NCBI GenBank assembly: GCA_041655765.1
Contig: JBBAEU010000015.1
Span: forward strand, 1 to 59,230
Source of the DNA: Brumimicrobium sp041655765
GTDB taxonomy: Bacteria > Bacteroidota > Bacteroidia > Flavobacteriales_D > Crocinitomicaceae
Direction: 5' to 3'
Length of the DNA stretch: 59,230 bases
This document shows, piece after piece, positions 45,501 to 53,723 of this stretch. The notes under the pieces are model-generated. The model made no database searches. It was not told where the DNA came from and saw only the letters and a list, made by a program, of their open reading frames with translations. A program made the position numbers and the translations under genes. How positions within the stretch are numbered: position 1 is the stretch's first letter; the number at the start of each line of letters is the position of its first letter.

Positions 45501-46108
45501 GGTTTTTCTTCTATTACCTCTCCCAATGGAGTTTTAATTATCAAATCTCCCTTTTTGTTTATTTTTAAATTATCCTGACCGTGATATTGTAATTTTATTT
45601 TCGAGGGACTTGCATTGGGTGTAACAATGAATTCATATTTAATATGTGTTCCTTGTTCGATGTATTTCAGATCAATCCCATCATATAAATTGTGCAACGT
45701 AAATTCTTCATATCCACGAACGTTTGAAACCCACTTAGATTCATCGTTTCCAATAAAGAAATTGTAATAATGGTCGGTTTCTCCTGTTTTTGTGAATTCA
45801 AATACATGATTTGCATCTATAAACTTTAAATAAACCAACTTTTCTTTGAATGTAATCGGTTCTTTAAATTCTTTATTTGGCAGATGAACATCCTGAAGCA
45901 TAGAATAATCTTGTAATTGAAAAAGCATTCCGCCTTGTTCCACCCAAAGATTTCCTCCATCCATTTTATTTTTGAAAATCACCTGCGACGGCCATTGACC
46001 TTTATTTTCTACAAGAGAATGATGAACGGAGTGAGTATAATTTATCTCTTGCCCCAAACTTATCATTGAGGACAAAACAAAAAAAAGTAATGTTAAAATT
46101 TTAAACAT
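42545..46108 (-). CDS. Giant SBBP/PKD surface protein with T9SS type B sorting domain
   Basis: 1187 residues. Signal peptide (1-20, MISLGQ), an N-terminal domain common to SBBP proteins (~25-240: VENKGQWPSQVIFKNK, DGIDLKYIE), then a beta-propeller-like array of SBBP repeats (~245-760, each with a phrase like LLFSSFYGGQGAD or THATYLG), a PKD domain (~790-850: DSYTWEFDGE) and three Ig-like repeats (~855-1100). It ends with the type B T9SS signal (FIPNAFTPNGDGENDVLYL, YDRWGEKVFE, GWDGTYRG). Probably a surface adhesin or gliding-type filament exported through its adjacent PorP/SprF. First gene of the three-gene operon. The 396-base gap to the right shows no gene. Confidence 0.9.
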   Translation of the reverse strand: MFKILTLLFFVLSSMISLGQEINYTHSVHHSLVENKGQWPSQVIFKNKMDGGNLWVEQGGMLFQLQDYSMLQDVHLPNKEFKEPITFKEKLVYLKFIDANHVFEFTKTGETDHYYNFFIGNDESKWVSNVRGYEEFTLHNLYDGIDLKYIEQGTHIKYEFIVTPNASPSKIKLQYHGQDNLKINKKGDLIIKTPLGEVIEEKPYVYQIVNGKIVEISAFYSLSNNIVSFNLGEYDKRAELIIDPTLIFGTYNGAISDNFGMTATYGHDGSAYSAGTIYGNAHPMPDPNAYDTQSNMTVVNVNIATTDGFINKYSADGTQLLWATFYGGGNNTQGTDVPHSLICDEDDNIYVFGTTSSTDFPIVNGFQSTFGGGTPFSVTNNGINFGITGTDIYIAKFSANGHTLMGSTYVGGSQNDGVNYIISAGNYNNYLAYDSLTMNYGDQFRGEIMLDSDNNIIVGSCTRSDNFPIVNAFQPTRAGQQDGVIFKLKHDFSELLFSSFYGGQGADAIYSVKVDSQDNIIFGGGTISTNLPVSSGVIQPTYGGGKADGFIAKLSPGGTNLTHATYLGYASYDQVFFVEVNRDDEIYAFGQSNGGVFPVINASYSNPNSSQFIIKLDEDLSVIQNSTVFGSGSTNFDLSPSAFMVDICGNIYTSGWGGSVLLGGTAISGLDLTTDAFQTSTDGFDFYLMALNRDFDQLLYGTYIGGTQSKDHVDGGTSRFDKNGIIYQSVCGGCGGVSDFATTPGAWSSVNMANNCNALTFKFDFDIIPKAEFTLDNERGCSPFVVNLNNLSVGADSYTWEFDGEIDTINFNPTVTFTEPGTYDIKLVVVDSICLITDSMTLQVEVFPEINLSVSSDISLCTPVPITLTADAGGSATTFSWSDDPNFNNVLIVGPIDSVITINDPQPGYYYIKAENNGCEVVDSILVEFTSADISISGETNLCLGDQTALTATSSNPSIQFFDFVWEPSGDIISGQGTSNVVVQPNGNQIYTLTATASNGCNVTADIQIYVSDIDESLVIATVSDTIVPIGEEVTLTAEPSGYSYSWSPPNLVDSPSSQETTSTVEETTVYTVLVSDGICTKSASVLITAYPYICDEPFIFIPNAFTPNGDGENDVLYLRSQIVRTVILRIYDRWGEKVFETDNLHTGWDGTYRGKQLPPDVYDYYLEGMCIDEQDFIIKGNITLIR

Positions 46109-46438
46109 GAACGAAATATATGAATTTTTTTCGAAAAAGAGAACTTAGAATTCATTTTAGTGAAGGTAAATTGAGGTTTTAATTGTAACACTATGATATT
46201 TCTTATTAAAATAAGGTTTAAAATATTTTTATTAATCTGAAAAGGTAGATGAATAATTTCAATTTTTTATACTTATTTAAGTGATTATTAAACACCAAGT
46301 TCTTGGAGTTACACCATATCTTCTCCCTCTTAGCCTTCATGTTTCCTATATAGTTAAACACAGTTTTTGGTTCGTTATATCTGCAAAAAAAACTCCATTA
46401 TCTTTATTTTAAACGTATCGAAAATTAAGAATAAAATC

Positions 46439-46468
46439 TTGTCGATTAAAAAATTTTATTTAAATTTA
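46439..46468 (+). promoter_or_regulatory. tetR promoter
   Basis: TTG, 19 bases, TAAATTTA: Bacteroidetes consensus with one -7 mismatch, about 37 bases before the TetR start. Confidence 0.65.
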
Positions 46469-46504
46469 CAAGTGAATACTAACTAACATAGTTTAATTTG
46501 AAAG

Positions 46505-47092
46505 ATGCAAGAATTTACAGACAGACAAATAGAGATAATGGAAGCAGCAACCAACAGGATATCAAAGTTTGGTATTCAGAATTTGACAATCAAAACATTG
46601 GCAGAAGATATTGGGCTTTCAGAACCTGCATTATACCGCCACTTTAAAAGCAAGAATGAAATTCTTTGGAGCTTATTGGAGTATTTCAAAACAGAAATGG
46701 AAAACCGCATTCAATCTATACCATTTAAAGCATCAACAAGCGAAGCAGATAAATTAAGAGCTATTTTCAACTCTCAATTTGAAACTTTCGTCGATAAACC
46801 TGAAATTGTCAGTGTTATTTTTGCCGAGAGTATTTTTCATTATGAAGAAAACCTAAGCAATAAAGTATCTGAAATAATGAATATGATGCAGAACTATGTA
46901 AAAAACAATATCAAGCAAGGACAAGAAAGCGGACAATATAGCAAATTAATGGGGGCATCTACACTTACGACAATACTAATTGGTGGTATCAGAATGACTG
47001 TTTTAAAATGGAAATTATCGGGGCATAAATCCGACTTAATAAAAGACGGAAAAACTGTTTTAGAAGGAATTTTAAAAATGATAGAAAAGTAG
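46505..47092 (+). CDS. TetR/AcrR family regulator
   Basis: 195 residues. The N-terminal helix-turn-helix is clear (~20-55: LTIKTLAEDIGLSEPALYRHFKSKNEILWSLL), followed by an all-helical ligand domain with no recognisable motif. It heads the metal-efflux region and is followed after three bases by the b561-like gene, so it probably regulates its own operon and maybe the efflux genes. Ligand unknown. Confidence 0.9.
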   Translation: MQEFTDRQIEIMEAATNRISKFGIQNLTIKTLAEDIGLSEPALYRHFKSKNEILWSLLEYFKTEMENRIQSIPFKASTSEADKLRAIFNSQFETFVDKPEIVSVIFAESIFHYEENLSNKVSEIMNMMQNYVKNNIKQGQESGQYSKLMGASTLTTILIGGIRMTVLKWKLSGHKSDLIKDGKTVLEGILKMIEK

Positions 47093-47096
47093 AATT

Positions 47097-47657
47097 ATGA
47101 AAGCAAACAACAAATACACATTATTGCATCGTCTTTTACATTGGATAATGGCAATAGCAATGCCGATTTTATTCATTACTGGATTTTTGAGAATGTATTG
47201 GATGAATAAGCACCATATCGTTTCCATTATAGAGAGTAAAACTGATTTAATTCCAAAAGAAACAATGACTGAAATTGCAAAATCAATTCGTGAACCTATG
47301 TGGGAATGGCATTTTATCTTTGCTCATGTTATGATTTTTGCATTTTTAGCAAGAATAATTTATATGCTGGTAAAGGGAATACGTTTTCCAAATCCATTTA
47401 AAAGAAACCAACCATTAAAAGAACGTTTACAAGGTTTTGTCTATATTTACTTCTATATTTTTGTATTTATTTCTATTGCAACAGGAATATCCATTGAAAA
47501 AGGTTTTTTCCCAGAAATAATATCCAACATAGAAACTGTACATAAACTTGGTCTTTATTGGTTTCCGATATTCATCGTATTACATCTTTTAGGAGTATTA
47601 TTAGCGGAGTTTTCAACCAAAAAAGGAATTGCTTCCAAAATGATAAGTGGAGATTAA
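47097..47657 (+). CDS. Cytochrome b561-type membrane protein
   Basis: 186-residue four-helix membrane protein of the bacterial b561/di-haem cytochrome b group. Candidate haem ligands: H11/H15 in LLHRLLHWIMAIAMP, H in FIFAHVMIF (~78) and H in FIVLHLLGVL (~165). Such proteins pass electrons across the inner membrane, often to periplasmic partners. Coupled to the TetR gene (three-base gap). Why it is linked to metal efflux is not clear. Confidence 0.83.
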   Translation: MKANNKYTLLHRLLHWIMAIAMPILFITGFLRMYWMNKHHIVSIIESKTDLIPKETMTEIAKSIREPMWEWHFIFAHVMIFAFLARIIYMLVKGIRFPNPFKRNQPLKERLQGFVYIYFYIFVFISIATGISIEKGFFPEIISNIETVHKLGLYWFPIFIVLHLLGVLLAEFSTKKGIASKMISGD

Positions 47658-47673
47658 TTTTATTTTCATAAAG

Positions 47674-47704
47674 TTGATGATAATCATATTTTTATTATTA
47701 TCAA
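47674..47704. promoter_or_regulatory. FNR-like palindrome within an 11-bp inverted repeat
   Basis: TTGATGATAATCAT at 47674-47687 matches TTGAT-N4-ATCAA at 9 of 10 defined bases. It is also the left part of an 11-bp inverted repeat (one mismatch) ending at 47704, 18 bases before the His-rich gene. It could be an operator or a weak hairpin; the sequence is AT-rich, which lowers confidence. Confidence 0.4.
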
Positions 47705-47721
47705 ATTAGTAAATTTGGAAT

Positions 47722-48105
47722 ATGAAAAAGGTAATTGCAATATTCTTTATCTTCTCTTTTCTAAGTGCTAACACAACATTTGGGGAAGTATTAAAATTAC
47801 CTTTACTTCTCCATCATTACATTGTGCATAACCAAGAAGATAACGACAATTCGATATTATACTTTTTGGCAAAACATTATGTAAATGACGTCAATCACCA
47901 ACATAATGAAAATCAACACGACCACGATAACCTTCCGTTTAAGACAATTAATGTACATGCTGTACAAGTAGTATATTTTCCACCTTTGTTTATTGATTTT
48001 TCAGGACAACTTGCTGAAAAAGAATTAAAGATACCTATACGTCAACAACAAAATTATTCTAACGCTTACCTTAACAGCATTTGGCAACCGCCACAAACTT
48101 CTTAG
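47722..48105 (+). CDS. His-rich periplasmic protein of the efflux cluster
   Basis: 127 residues with a signal peptide (1-21, NTTFGE). The mature protein carries a conserved-looking LPLLLHHYIVH, then a His/Asp/Asn cluster (VNHQHNENQHDHDN) and LPFKTINVHA. Proteins with the same order (leader, L-P-x-L-x-x-H-y-x-x-H, acidic/His loop, LPFK) are found in front of CzcA/CusA genes in Bacteroidetes; I know no assigned function. The His cluster suggests metal buffering or sensing in the periplasm (inference). Confidence 0.8.
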   Translation: MKKVIAIFFIFSFLSANTTFGEVLKLPLLLHHYIVHNQEDNDNSILYFLAKHYVNDVNHQHNENQHDHDNLPFKTINVHAVQVVYFPPLFIDFSGQLAEKELKIPIRQQQNYSNAYLNSIWQPPQTS

Positions 48106-48114
48106 TTCATTTAT

Positions 48115-48174
48115 AATTAGCAATTTGTTATACGCAATAAGTAATACCTATTACCTCATTGTTGACTGCTAATT
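48115..48174 (+). promoter_or_regulatory. Nested palindromes in the leader of the CzcA fusion gene
   Basis: Outer arms AATTAGCA (48115-48122) and TGCTAATT (48167-48174) enclose CAAT...ATTG and a perfect palindrome GTAATACCTATTAC (48141-48154). The set ends 36 bases before the start codon. It could be an operator or a folded RNA leader; no factor can be named. Confidence 0.45.
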
Positions 48175-48210
48175 GAATTATCAATTAAATAACTAAGAAA
48201 TAATAAAAAA

Positions 48211-51200
48211 ATGCTAAACAAAATAATTGCGTTCTCAATAAAGAACAAACTCATCATTGGCCTTTTCGTCCTCGGATTGATTGGCTACGGTGTGTATGAA
48301 TTACAAAAACTCCCGATTGATGCTGTACCCGATATTACAAACAATCAGGTGCAGGTCATTACAGTTGCTCCAGCTTTGGGAGCCCCTGATGTGGAAAGAT
48401 TAATAACCTTTCCCATAGAACAAGTTAGTAACAATATTCCCGGACTGATTGAATTGCGGAGTTTTTCCCGGTTTGGCTTATCAGTTGTTACGATTGTATT
48501 CGATGAAAAAACCGATATCTATTGGGCAAGGCAACAAGTTACTGAACGACTACAACAAGCACAGGAACAAATACCGAAAGGATTTGGGACGCCTGTTTTG
48601 GCTCCAGCCACTACCGGATTGGGTGAAATCTATCAATATACCGTTAGATCAGCAAAAGGCTACGAAAACAAATACGACGCCATGGAACTCCGAACCATTC
48701 AAGACTGGATTGTGCGAAGACAATTGCTCGGTGTAAAAGGCGTAGCCGAAGTGAGCAGCTTTGGTGGTTTACTGAAACAATTTGAAATAGCGGTTATACC
48801 CGAAAAATTGATGGCCTACGGTATCACCATCAGCGATGTGTTTGATGCTCTTGAAAAAAACAATCAAAACACAGGCGGTTCCTACATCGAAAAAGGCCCA
48901 ACCATTCTATTCATCCGAAGTGAAGGACTGGTGGGATCAATGGAAGACATCGAAAACATTGTGGTGAAAAACTTGACCAACGGAATGCCCTTACTCATTC
49001 GTGACATAGGCGAGGTTCAATTGGGCAACGCACCAAGATATGGAGCTATGACCTACAATGGCAAACAAGAAGTTTCCGGGGCTGTAGTCATGATGCTGAA
49101 AGGAGCCAACAGCAATATCGTCATTAAAGACATCAAAGAGAAAATCGAGGAGATTCAAAAATCTTTGCCCGAAGGTGTGGTGATTGAACCCTTTTTGGAT
49201 CGAACAAAAATGGTCAATAACGCCATCAGTACAGTGACTACAAACCTTTTGGAAGGTGCTTTAATCGTGATATTTGTATTGGTCTTGTTTCTAGGAAATG
49301 TCCGTGCTGGATTATTGGTGGCTTCGGTCATCCCGCTTTCTATGTTGTTTGCGATTATTTTAATGAACAATTTTGGAGTAAGTGGAAATCTAATGAGTCT
49401 GGGAGCGTTGGATTTTGGTTTAATTGTAGATGGAGCGGTGATTATTGTAGAAGCCGTCATGCACAAACTTTCGCACAGCAAATTGTTCGCAAAGGTCAAT
49501 AAACTATCACAAAAGGAAATGGATAACGAAGTCAAAACCTCCGCTTCACGAATGATGAACAGTGCCGTTTTTGGACAAATTATCATTCTGATTGTTTATC
49601 TACCCATTTTTACTTTAGAAGGAATTGAAGGCAAAATGTTTAAACCAATGGCGCAGACTGTAGCCTTTGCTTTATTGGGTGCGCTTCTACTTTCGCTTAC
49701 TTATATCCCAATGATGAGTTCGTTGTTTTTAAGTAAAAAGATTTCACACAAAGCATCCTTTTCTGACAAAATAATGAATCGATTGGCGCAATTCTATCAG
49801 CAATATTTAATAAAAGCACTTCGTCATCAAAAAAAGATTTTGGCTACCGTGGTCGTTTTGTTTGCTGCAGCAATCCTTACCTTAACCACATTGGGCGGAG
49901 AGTTTATTCCCTCTCTTCCCGAAGGTGATTTTGCAGTAGAAACAAGGGTGCTACCGGGCAGCAATTTGAATACATCGGTGGAAGCCGTTAAAAAAGCTTC
50001 TAAAATCATTTTGGAAAACTTTCCGGAAGCAGAACAAGTCGTTGGTAAAACCGGAAGCAGCGAAGTGCCTACCGACCCAATGCCCGTGGACGCTTCTGAC
50101 TTGATGATTATTTTAAAAGACCGTAGCGAATGGACTTCCGCCAAAACTTATCCTGAATTGGAAGCAAAAATGAGTAAAGCTTTGGAAGATGTTCCGGGCG
50201 TGGCTTTTGGTTTTCAATATCCAGTTGCCATGAGATTTAATGAATTAATGACCGGAGCAAGACAGGATGTGGTCTGTAAAATTTATGGTGAAAATTTAGA
50301 CACGCTGGCTTATTATGCCGACAAATTAGGGCAACTGTCAAGCAGAATAGAGGGTACAGAAGCCTTGTATGTGGAATCGGTCACCGGAATGCCGCAGATT
50401 GTAATTGATTATATACCCACAGCAATCGCACAATACGGCCTGAACATCAGCGACATCAACCGGATTATCAACACCGCTTTTGCAGGCGAAAGCAGCGGAA
50501 TGGTGTTCGAAAACGAAAGAAGATTTGATTTGGTCGTTCGTCTTGCCGGCGAAAAAAGAAAAAATTTGGAAGATGTGCAACAACTGTTGATTGCTACACC
50601 TCAAGGCACTCAAATTCCGTTGAACACCGTTGCCAATGTGGACATTGTTGAAGGCCCCAATCAAATTCAAAGAGAAAATTCACAACGAAGAATTATTGTG
50701 GGATTCAATGTTCGTGGTCGCGATATTCAAAGCACCGTTCAGGAATTGCAACAAAAAATAGAACAGCAATTAAATTTACCTCCCGGATATTTTGTCACCT
50801 ACGGAGGAGCATTCGAAAACTTGCAAGCAGCACAACACCGATTGGCTGTTGCCGTACCTATTTCTTTGGTTCTCATTTTTCTGTTGCTCTACTTTGCACT
50901 GGGTTCTGTAAAGCAAGGTTTACTCATTTATACTGCCATCCCTTTGTCCGCAATTGGCGGTATATTTGCTTTGGCACTTCGTGGCATTCCTTTCAGTGTA
51001 AGTGCGGGCATTGGTTTCATCGCTTTATTTGGTGTAGCCGTCTTGAATGGCATTGTATTGATTGCAGAATTTAATCGTTTAAAAAAAGAAGGGTACACCA
51101 ACCTAAAACGCATCGTATTGTTAGGAACAAAAACCCGTTTGCGACCAGTGTTGATGACGGCTTTTGTCGCTTCATTAGGGTTCTTGCCAATGGCATTGAG

Positions 51201-52557
51201 TCATGGCGAAGGCGCCGAAGTACAAAGACCTTTGGCAACGGTTGTTATCGGTGGTTTGCTGCTAGCTACTTTCTTGACCCTGTTTATTTTACCCATTTTA
51301 TATCTCATATTTAATAAAGGAATTTCAATGAAAAATCATTCCATCAAAGCAGTAAGCATTTTTGTATTTATTTTTATTTCAATCAATACAAGTGCCCAAA
51401 CGCCAATTACGCTTCAACAAGCCATTGACACGGCATTGGTTCATAATCTTTCAGTAAAAAATGAAAAATTGAAAACCAATTATCATCAAAAACTCATCAA
51501 GTCAGCTACAAATATTCCCTCTACAAACTTTGGTGGGCAATTTGGGCAAATCAATGGATTTTATACCGATTTAAGTTTAAATGTTTCACAAACGATTAAT
51601 TTCCCAACGGTTTATTCACGACACAAAGATTTGTTGAACGAAGAATGGAAAAGCAGTGTTTTAAATTTAAAAATTAAGGAAACAGAACTGAAGAAATTGG
51701 TTACAGATACTTATTTTAATCTGCTTTACATTCAACAGAAAAGAAAACTCTTAATAGAAAATGACAGTTTGTTTTCTGAATTTCTCCATAAATCCAATCT
51801 TCGTTTTCAAAAAGGAGAAAGCAATGTTTTAGAAAAAACAACCGCCGAAAATCAGCGGGGGCAAATCGCACTTCAACTTTCTCAATTGGAGCAAGATTGG
51901 GAAATTGTACAATTACAGTTTCAATATTTGCTCAATACAACCACTGTTTTTGTTCCCGTTGAAAATGATGTATTGGCACCAAATATTCTCTTATCGGAAA
52001 ATCCCGAATTTGATTCACATCCTTTGATTCAATACTGGAAACAGCAACAAAATATTGCCGTTGCCAACACCAGAGTAGAACAATCCAAATTGTTGCCTGA
52101 AATCACTTTGGGTTACAACATTATGGGGATGAAAGGAATGGGCGTTAACAATATTGAATACGACCGCCAACTTCGTTTTCATTCGGTTCAGTTTGGTTTG
52201 GGCATTCCTATTTTCAACGGTAGTCAAAAATCAAAAATAAATGCTTCAAAAATCAATGAACAAATCGCTGGCAACGCATACGAATCTAATTTAAAAAACA
52301 TTGAAATGAAATTTGAAAACGCAGTGATGCAATATCAAAAATATCAAGATGCTGTTTTGTACTTTGAAGTCACGGCTTTAGAAAACGCAGAAACAATCAA
52401 AACAACTGCCGACAAACAATTTCTAAATGGGGCAATCAATTATTTAGAATGGGTATTGCTTATGAATCAAGCCATTGACATCCAAAGCGATTACATTGAA
52501 GCCTTACGAAACAGAAATAATGCTTTAACAGAAATTAATTTTTATTTAAATAAATAA
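48211..52557 (+). CDS. czcA: CzcA-type heavy-metal RND pump fused to its outer-membrane factor (CzcA-CzcC)
   Basis: 1448 residues. Residues 1-1039 are a complete heavy-metal RND transporter of 12 membrane helices. Helix 4 carries D401, D407 and E414 (ALDFGLIVDGAVIIVEA), the proton/cation residues of CzcA-class (Co/Zn/Cd) pumps. At M1040 a second signal peptide begins (MKNHSIKAVSIFVFIFISIN, ending SAQ), followed by a TolC/CzcC-like factor (~1062-1448: ITLQQAIDTALVHNLSVKNE, the internal repeat, and LPEITLGYNIMG). The cytoplasmic C-terminus of the pump makes this hydrophobic stretch well placed to be a cleavable signal, so signal peptidase may release the factor. Fusions of this length are common in Bacteroidetes. 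It is followed after seven bases by the adaptor. Confidence 0.93.
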   Translation: MLNKIIAFSIKNKLIIGLFVLGLIGYGVYELQKLPIDAVPDITNNQVQVITVAPALGAPDVERLITFPIEQVSNNIPGLIELRSFSRFGLSVVTIVFDEKTDIYWARQQVTERLQQAQEQIPKGFGTPVLAPATTGLGEIYQYTVRSAKGYENKYDAMELRTIQDWIVRRQLLGVKGVAEVSSFGGLLKQFEIAVIPEKLMAYGITISDVFDALEKNNQNTGGSYIEKGPTILFIRSEGLVGSMEDIENIVVKNLTNGMPLLIRDIGEVQLGNAPRYGAMTYNGKQEVSGAVVMMLKGANSNIVIKDIKEKIEEIQKSLPEGVVIEPFLDRTKMVNNAISTVTTNLLEGALIVIFVLVLFLGNVRAGLLVASVIPLSMLFAIILMNNFGVSGNLMSLGALDFGLIVDGAVIIVEAVMHKLSHSKLFAKVNKLSQKEMDNEVKTSASRMMNSAVFGQIIILIVYLPIFTLEGIEGKMFKPMAQTVAFALLGALLLSLTYIPMMSSLFLSKKISHKASFSDKIMNRLAQFYQQYLIKALRHQKKILATVVVLFAAAILTLTTLGGEFIPSLPEGDFAVETRVLPGSNLNTSVEAVKKASKIILENFPEAEQVVGKTGSSEVPTDPMPVDASDLMIILKDRSEWTSAKTYPELEAKMSKALEDVPGVAFGFQYPVAMRFNELMTGARQDVVCKIYGENLDTLAYYADKLGQLSSRIEGTEALYVESVTGMPQIVIDYIPTAIAQYGLNISDINRIINTAFAGESSGMVFENERRFDLVVRLAGEKRKNLEDVQQLLIATPQGTQIPLNTVANVDIVEGPNQIQRENSQRRIIVGFNVRGRDIQSTVQELQQKIEQQLNLPPGYFVTYGGAFENLQAAQHRLAVAVPISLVLIFLLLYFALGSVKQGLLIYTAIPLSAIGGIFALALRGIPFSVSAGIGFIALFGVAVLNGIVLIAEFNRLKKEGYTNLKRIVLLGTKTRLRPVLMTAFVASLGFLPMALSHGEGAEVQRPLATVVIGGLLLATFLTLFILPILYLIFNKGISMKNHSIKAVSIFVFIFISINTSAQTPITLQQAIDTALVHNLSVKNEKLKTNYHQKLIKSATNIPSTNFGGQFGQINGFYTDLSLNVSQTINFPTVYSRHKDLLNEEWKSSVLNLKIKETELKKLVTDTYFNLLYIQQKRKLLIENDSLFSEFLHKSNLRFQKGESNVLEKTTAENQRGQIALQLSQLEQDWEIVQLQFQYLLNTTTVFVPVENDVLAPNILLSENPEFDSHPLIQYWKQQQNIAVANTRVEQSKLLPEITLGYNIMGMKGMGVNNIEYDRQLRFHSVQFGLGIPIFNGSQKSKINASKINEQIAGNAYESNLKNIEMKFENAVMQYQKYQDAVLYFEVTALENAETIKTTADKQFLNGAINYLEWVLLMNQAIDIQSDYIEALRNRNNALTEINFYLNK

Positions 52558-52564
52558 TCAAAAA

Positions 52565-53692
52565 ATGAAAAAAACAATCATCCTCATCAATATGTTTTTA
52601 TTGTTTGTCGCTTGCAAAGACGGACAATCAAACGAAGAACAAATGATACAAACACAAGAGAATATTACGCAACTCACTGAAACACAATATAAAAATGCCG
52701 GAATAGAAATCGGTCAAATTGAAACAAAAAATGTTTTCTCTGTTTTGAATCTAAACGGAAAGATTGATGTTCCACCCCAGAATAGGGTATCTGTCAGTGT
52801 GCCGTTAGGCGGTTATTTGAAATCCACCAAATTATTGCCTGGTATGTATATTAGCAAAGGAGAAGTAATCGCTGTTATGGAAGATCCTCAATACATTCAA
52901 TTGCAACAAGATTATTTGACCGCCAAAGCTCAATTTGCATATAATGAAAGTGAATATTTGCGCCAAAAAGAACTCAATGAGAGTAAAGCGGTAAGCGACA
53001 AAGTATATGAACAAGCAAAAGTAACTTATCAAACACAAAATATTCTGATTAAATCATTGGAGCAAAAACTGAGATTGATCGGCTTAAATCCAAAAAACAT
53101 TACTCCAAACAACATTACACAAAGCATTTCCATTTATTCCCCCATCAATGGATTTGTGGATGCCGTAAATGTGAATATCGGAAAATTCATAATGCCCGAC
53201 GAAGTTATGTTTGAATTGGTCGACCCCAATGACATTCATTTGGTATTGACCGTGTTTGAAAAAGATGTGAACAAACTCACCATCGGACAAAAAGTGTTTG
53301 CATTTACCAACAATCATCCAGATCAAAAATATGAAGGTGAAATCCTTTTTATTAGCAAAAATATCAGCAACGACAATGCCACTCAGGTCCATTGTCATTT
53401 TTTGCAATATGACAAAACATTATTGCCCGGAATGTTTATGAACGCCACCATTGAACTATCAGGTGGCAAAGCAGTTGTTTTACCAAATGAAGCCATTGTC
53501 CGTTTTGAAAATAAATATCATGTGTTTATCGAAAATGGAAACAGACAGTTTGAAATGACAGAAGTGAAATTGGGCAATTCAGAAAATGGTTTTACAGAAA
53601 TTATTGACGCTGAAAAATTAGTCAATAAAAACATCGCAGTCAAAGGAGCCTATAACCTTTTGATGATGTTAAAAAACACCATTGAAGAATAA
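52565..53692 (+). CDS. czcB: CzcB/CusB-like periplasmic adaptor lipoprotein
   Basis: 375-residue membrane-fusion protein linking the RND pump to the outer-membrane factor. Lipoprotein signal with lipobox LFVAC (Cys ~17). It shows the barrel-sandwich halves (VPLGGYLKSTKLLPGMYISK and SIYSPINGFVDAVNVNIGKF) around an alpha-hairpin (~105-165), then a beta-barrel and a membrane-proximal domain (VVLPNEAIVRFENKYHVF). No N-terminal HMBD or C-terminal metal-chaperone extension is present, in contrast to many CusB proteins. Confidence 0.92.
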   Translation: MKKTIILINMFLLFVACKDGQSNEEQMIQTQENITQLTETQYKNAGIEIGQIETKNVFSVLNLNGKIDVPPQNRVSVSVPLGGYLKSTKLLPGMYISKGEVIAVMEDPQYIQLQQDYLTAKAQFAYNESEYLRQKELNESKAVSDKVYEQAKVTYQTQNILIKSLEQKLRLIGLNPKNITPNNITQSISIYSPINGFVDAVNVNIGKFIMPDEVMFELVDPNDIHLVLTVFEKDVNKLTIGQKVFAFTNNHPDQKYEGEILFISKNISNDNATQVHCHFLQYDKTLLPGMFMNATIELSGGKAVVLPNEAIVRFENKYHVFIENGNRQFEMTEVKLGNSENGFTEIIDAEKLVNKNIAVKGAYNLLMMLKNTIEE

Positions 53693-53723
53693 TTTGTAAC
53701 TTTACATTATATTTATATAAATT

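Noticed and set aside
46109..46504. Possible small gene or integration site in the 396-base gap before tetR
   Set aside because: Apart from the tetR promoter I see no coding frame, no tRNA fragment and no direct repeats that would mark an attachment site.
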